A DNA stretch of 64,000 bases from AWTP1-13 sp050248715 (GTDB lineage: Bacteria; Pseudomonadota; Alphaproteobacteria; Rhizobiales; Hyphomicrobiaceae), in NCBI GenBank assembly GCA_050248715.1, contig JBFWRV010000028.1, positions 1-64,000 of the forward strand, in the 5' to 3' direction. Shown here in pieces: positions 62,312 to 64,000 of the stretch (position 1 is the first letter of the stretch; every line of letters starts with the position of its first letter). The notes beneath the pieces are model-generated. The model was given only the letters and a program-made list of their open reading frames with translations. It ran no database searches and had not been told where the DNA came from. The position numbers and the translations under genes were made by a program.

Positions 62312-62632
62312 ATGTATCGGCTCCTTCTGGCTGCCCTGATTGCGGTCGCCGTGGCCATTGCCCCGGTCGGGGTGGCTTTGGCTGCGGGCAATGCGCTGGC
62401 CGAGGCAGCCATGGAGGATTGCCACGGCAAGAAGGCCTCCAAGGAGCATTCCTGCTGCGACAAGATGGGCAAAAGCCCTGACCAATGCGGCGTCAAATGC
62501 TGCAAGCTGATGGGCATGATCGTCACGCTGGCCGGCATGGAGCCCCCGGTCTTCGCACGGCCCGAGGCGGTGCATGCACAAAAGCCGCCAGACTGGCGGC
62601 TGCGACCGCGACCACCTCGGCCCCGATCCTAG
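62312..62632 (+). CDS. Exported Cys/His/Met-rich protein, likely metal-binding
   Basis: A 106-residue protein with a signal peptide (residues 1-24) and a mature part with MEDCHGKKASKEHSCCDKMG followed by QCGVKCCKLMGM: six Cys, several His and Met in 40 residues, a pattern suited to binding copper. The C-terminus is Pro/Arg-rich. Similar small proteins precede cusB-like genes. The ATG at 62312 gives the signal peptide; a GTG at 62234 in frame is less likely. Confidence 0.7.
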   Translation: MYRLLLAALIAVAVAIAPVGVALAAGNALAEAAMEDCHGKKASKEHSCCDKMGKSPDQCGVKCCKLMGMIVTLAGMEPPVFARPEAVHAQKPPDWRLRPRPPRPRS

Positions 62633-62742
62633 TCCTTCCTCAGTGACTGTCGACCACGACCGCGCAAGTGCGGCTGTGGATGTGTTGTCGTGGGGTGCCG
62701 CCACGCGCGCGCACCCGCCGATCAAGGAAGGATCATCCTGCC

Positions 62743-63135
62743 ATGACTTCAATCCCTCGCGCGCTCGCCGCGCTCGCGAGCCTTGCCCTCTTTGTTGCCG
62801 AGCCCGCCTTCGCGGGCCCCAAAGACTACACGTTCGAACCCGTCAAGGTCGACGTGAAGAACGGTCCGGGCAGCGAGCTTGCGGTACGTATCGTCCACAA
62901 GCCGACCGGCAAGCCGGTCGAGGGTGTCGTGCTCTTTCGCACGCGGCTCGACATGTCGCCTGACAGCATGGGCGAGATGACCGCCAAGCATGTCGCCCAG
63001 CCCTCTGCCGAGCCCGGCGTCTACAACTTCCGCGCCGATCTGACGATGGCCGGCGGGTGGGCCTTCAAGCTGATGGCGAAGGTGCCGGGCGAGGCCGAGA
63101 CCGTGCAAGGCACCGTCGTCTTCAAGGCCAAGTAG
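62743..63135 (+). CDS. Exported FixH/YtkA-like protein of a metal-efflux module
   Basis: A 130-residue protein with a signal peptide (residues 1-24, ending PAFAGP) and a beta-sandwich domain with KPVEGVVLFRTRLDMSPDSM (about 57-76), then MAGGWAFKLMAKVPGEAETV. This is the YtkA-like pattern often found next to CusB-type adaptors. AAGGAAGG lies 10-15 bases before the ATG. It ends 11 bp before the next gene, so the two are in one operon. Confidence 0.75.
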   Translation: MTSIPRALAALASLALFVAEPAFAGPKDYTFEPVKVDVKNGPGSELAVRIVHKPTGKPVEGVVLFRTRLDMSPDSMGEMTAKHVAQPSAEPGVYNFRADLTMAGGWAFKLMAKVPGEAETVQGTVVFKAK

Positions 63136-63146
63136 AGGGCACGACC

Positions 63147-64000
63147 ATGAGGACGATTGCTTGGGTGGGGGCCGCCGTGGCGGCGGCCCTCGCGACCGCC
63201 GTCGCCGGCTATCGCGCCGGCTCCGGCGGCTGGCCGCTCCCCGATGCCGCGTGGAAGCACGCGGCGTCCACGCCGGCGACGAACGGGGCGAGCGCGGAGG
63301 GTTCGATCCTGTACTGGAAGGATCCGGACGGGAAGCCGGACTTCTCGCCAGGCCCGAAGAAGACGGCGGACGGGCGAGACTACCTCCCCGTCTATGAGGA
63401 CCAGGAGGCCGATTTCAGGGACGCCAAGCCGGCGGCATCGGCGGCAAAGGCAGGCAAGAGGATCCTCTACTACCGCAATCCCATGGGCCTGCCCGACACC
63501 TCGCCGGTGCCGAAGAAGGACTGGATGGGAATGGACTACATCCCCGTCTACGAGGGCGAGGAGGATGACGGATCGACCGTCAAGGTGAGTCTCGACCGCG
63601 TCCAGCGCTCGGGCGTGCGCAGCGAGCCGGCCGAGATGCGCACCATCGTGCGGCCCGTGCGGGCGCCGGGAACGGCCAAACCGGATGAACGCACGCTACG
63701 TACGATTACGCTGCGTGCCGATGGATTCATCGAGGCGCTGTACGCCGACCAGACCGGACTTCACGTCAAGGCGGGCGAGCCCCTGTTCCGGGTCTACAGC
63801 CCGCAGATGGTGAGCGCGCAGGTCGACTACAGAACCGCCGTCACCAGCGCGGGGCAAGGCCCGCGCAGCGAGCCCGGCGCCCTGCAGCGTCTGCGAAATC
63901 TCGATGTTCCGGAGACCGTGATCAAGGACCTGCGCAGCAATCCCAGTCCGACAATGTCCATCGACTGGCCGTCGCCGGTCACGGGCATCGTCATGCAGAA
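63147..64000 (+). CDS. CusB-type heavy-metal efflux adaptor, partial (runs off the window)
   Basis: The first 284 residues of a periplasmic adaptor for a copper/silver RND pump. After a signal anchor come two tandem heavy-metal-binding repeats, with ILYWKDPDGKPDFSPGPKK (from about residue 55) and ILYYRNPMGLPDTSPVPKK (from about 106), the latter followed by the GMDYIPVY end. Next comes the start of the beta-barrel and lipoyl part (RADGFIEALYADQTGLHVKA). The ATG at 63147 follows the preceding gene by 11 bp. The gene is open at the window edge; the RND pump itself should follow. Confidence 0.9.
   Translation, partial: MRTIAWVGAAVAAALATAVAGYRAGSGGWPLPDAAWKHAASTPATNGASAEGSILYWKDPDGKPDFSPGPKKTADGRDYLPVYEDQEADFRDAKPAASAAKAGKRILYYRNPMGLPDTSPVPKKDWMGMDYIPVYEGEEDDGSTVKVSLDRVQRSGVRSEPAEMRTIVRPVRAPGTAKPDERTLRTITLRADGFIEALYADQTGLHVKAGEPLFRVYSPQMVSAQVDYRTAVTSAGQGPRSEPGALQRLRNLDVPETVIKDLRSNPSPTMSIDWPSPVTGIVMQ

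Noticed and set aside
1..64000. CRISPR array, tRNA, rRNA or complete insertion sequence
   Set aside because: No regularly spaced repeats, cloverleaf-like sequence, rRNA signature or intact transposase gene was seen.

Overview
The window is a stretch of GC-rich proteobacterial chromosome. Gene content and style (tripartite TRAP and Opp/Dpp transporters, CaiB/BaiF CoA transferase, two large arylsulfatases, a NlpD-like LysM/LytM lipoprotein beside surE, many short palindromic intergenic repeats) suggest an alphaproteobacterium, probably of the Hyphomicrobiales (Bradyrhizobium-like) neighbourhood; this is inference from family resemblance and I cannot name the genus. No rRNA, tRNA, CRISPR array, complete insertion sequence or prophage was seen. 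It looks like ordinary catabolic and transport chromosome with a high density of gene relics.

Layout. 0-6 kb: a truncated thiolase and a truncated small membrane protein whose 3' ends meet at one junction, then two tandem arylsulfatases (one exported, one without a signal peptide). 6-7 kb: gene debris, including a recombinase C-terminus and a possible Crp-family N-terminus. 7-17 kb: a LiuC-like enoyl-CoA hydratase, an RND efflux pump with its adaptor, an L,D-transpeptidase, a periplasmic coiled-coil protein, a DUF4287/DUF5655 protein and an ICMT-like methyltransferase. 17-22 kb: a Rieske oxygenase, a DHFR/RibD-like protein, small envelope proteins and a higBA toxin-antitoxin pair. 22-27 kb: methylcrotonyl-CoA carboxylase beta subunit, glutaredoxin, surE and an NlpD-like amidase activator, with pcm absent. 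27-36 kb: a relic of a third sulfatase, then a flavin-dependent monooxygenase divergent from a five-gene oligopeptide-type ABC importer. 36-39 kb: a complete TRAP transporter (dctP, dctQ, dctM).

39-50 kb: a macro-domain protein, a 1098-residue membrane/coiled-coil protein with an internal domain duplication, a rhodanese, a lipoprotein, cystathionine beta-lyase, a histidine-rich exported protein, a cold-shock gene with a clear terminator, a probable pseudo-subtilase, mobA and a solitary TakP-like TRAP binding protein. 50-55 kb: small genes, a methyltransferase relic and a 616-residue membrane protein of visibly lower GC. 55-62 kb: a catabolic cluster on the minus strand (SDR, CoA transferase, GMC oxidoreductase, a frameshifted small protein, a beta-hydroxyacid dehydrogenase) with a second beta-hydroxyacid dehydrogenase divergent from it. 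62-64 kb: the start of a copper/heavy-metal efflux module that runs off the end of the window.

How it fits together. Several genes imply use of organic sulfur and branched-chain or side-chain acyl-CoA compounds: sulfatases, the monooxygenase with its importer, the Rieske oxygenase, MCC beta and LiuC-like hydratase, and the CaiB/GMC/SDR cluster. The candidates for undescribed biology are the 1098-residue protein with its duplicated domain (39989-43285), the low-GC membrane protein (53103-54953) and the subtilase-like protein lacking two catalytic residues (46940-47671). None of them sits in a recognisable multi-gene defence or signalling island, so I do not claim a new system.
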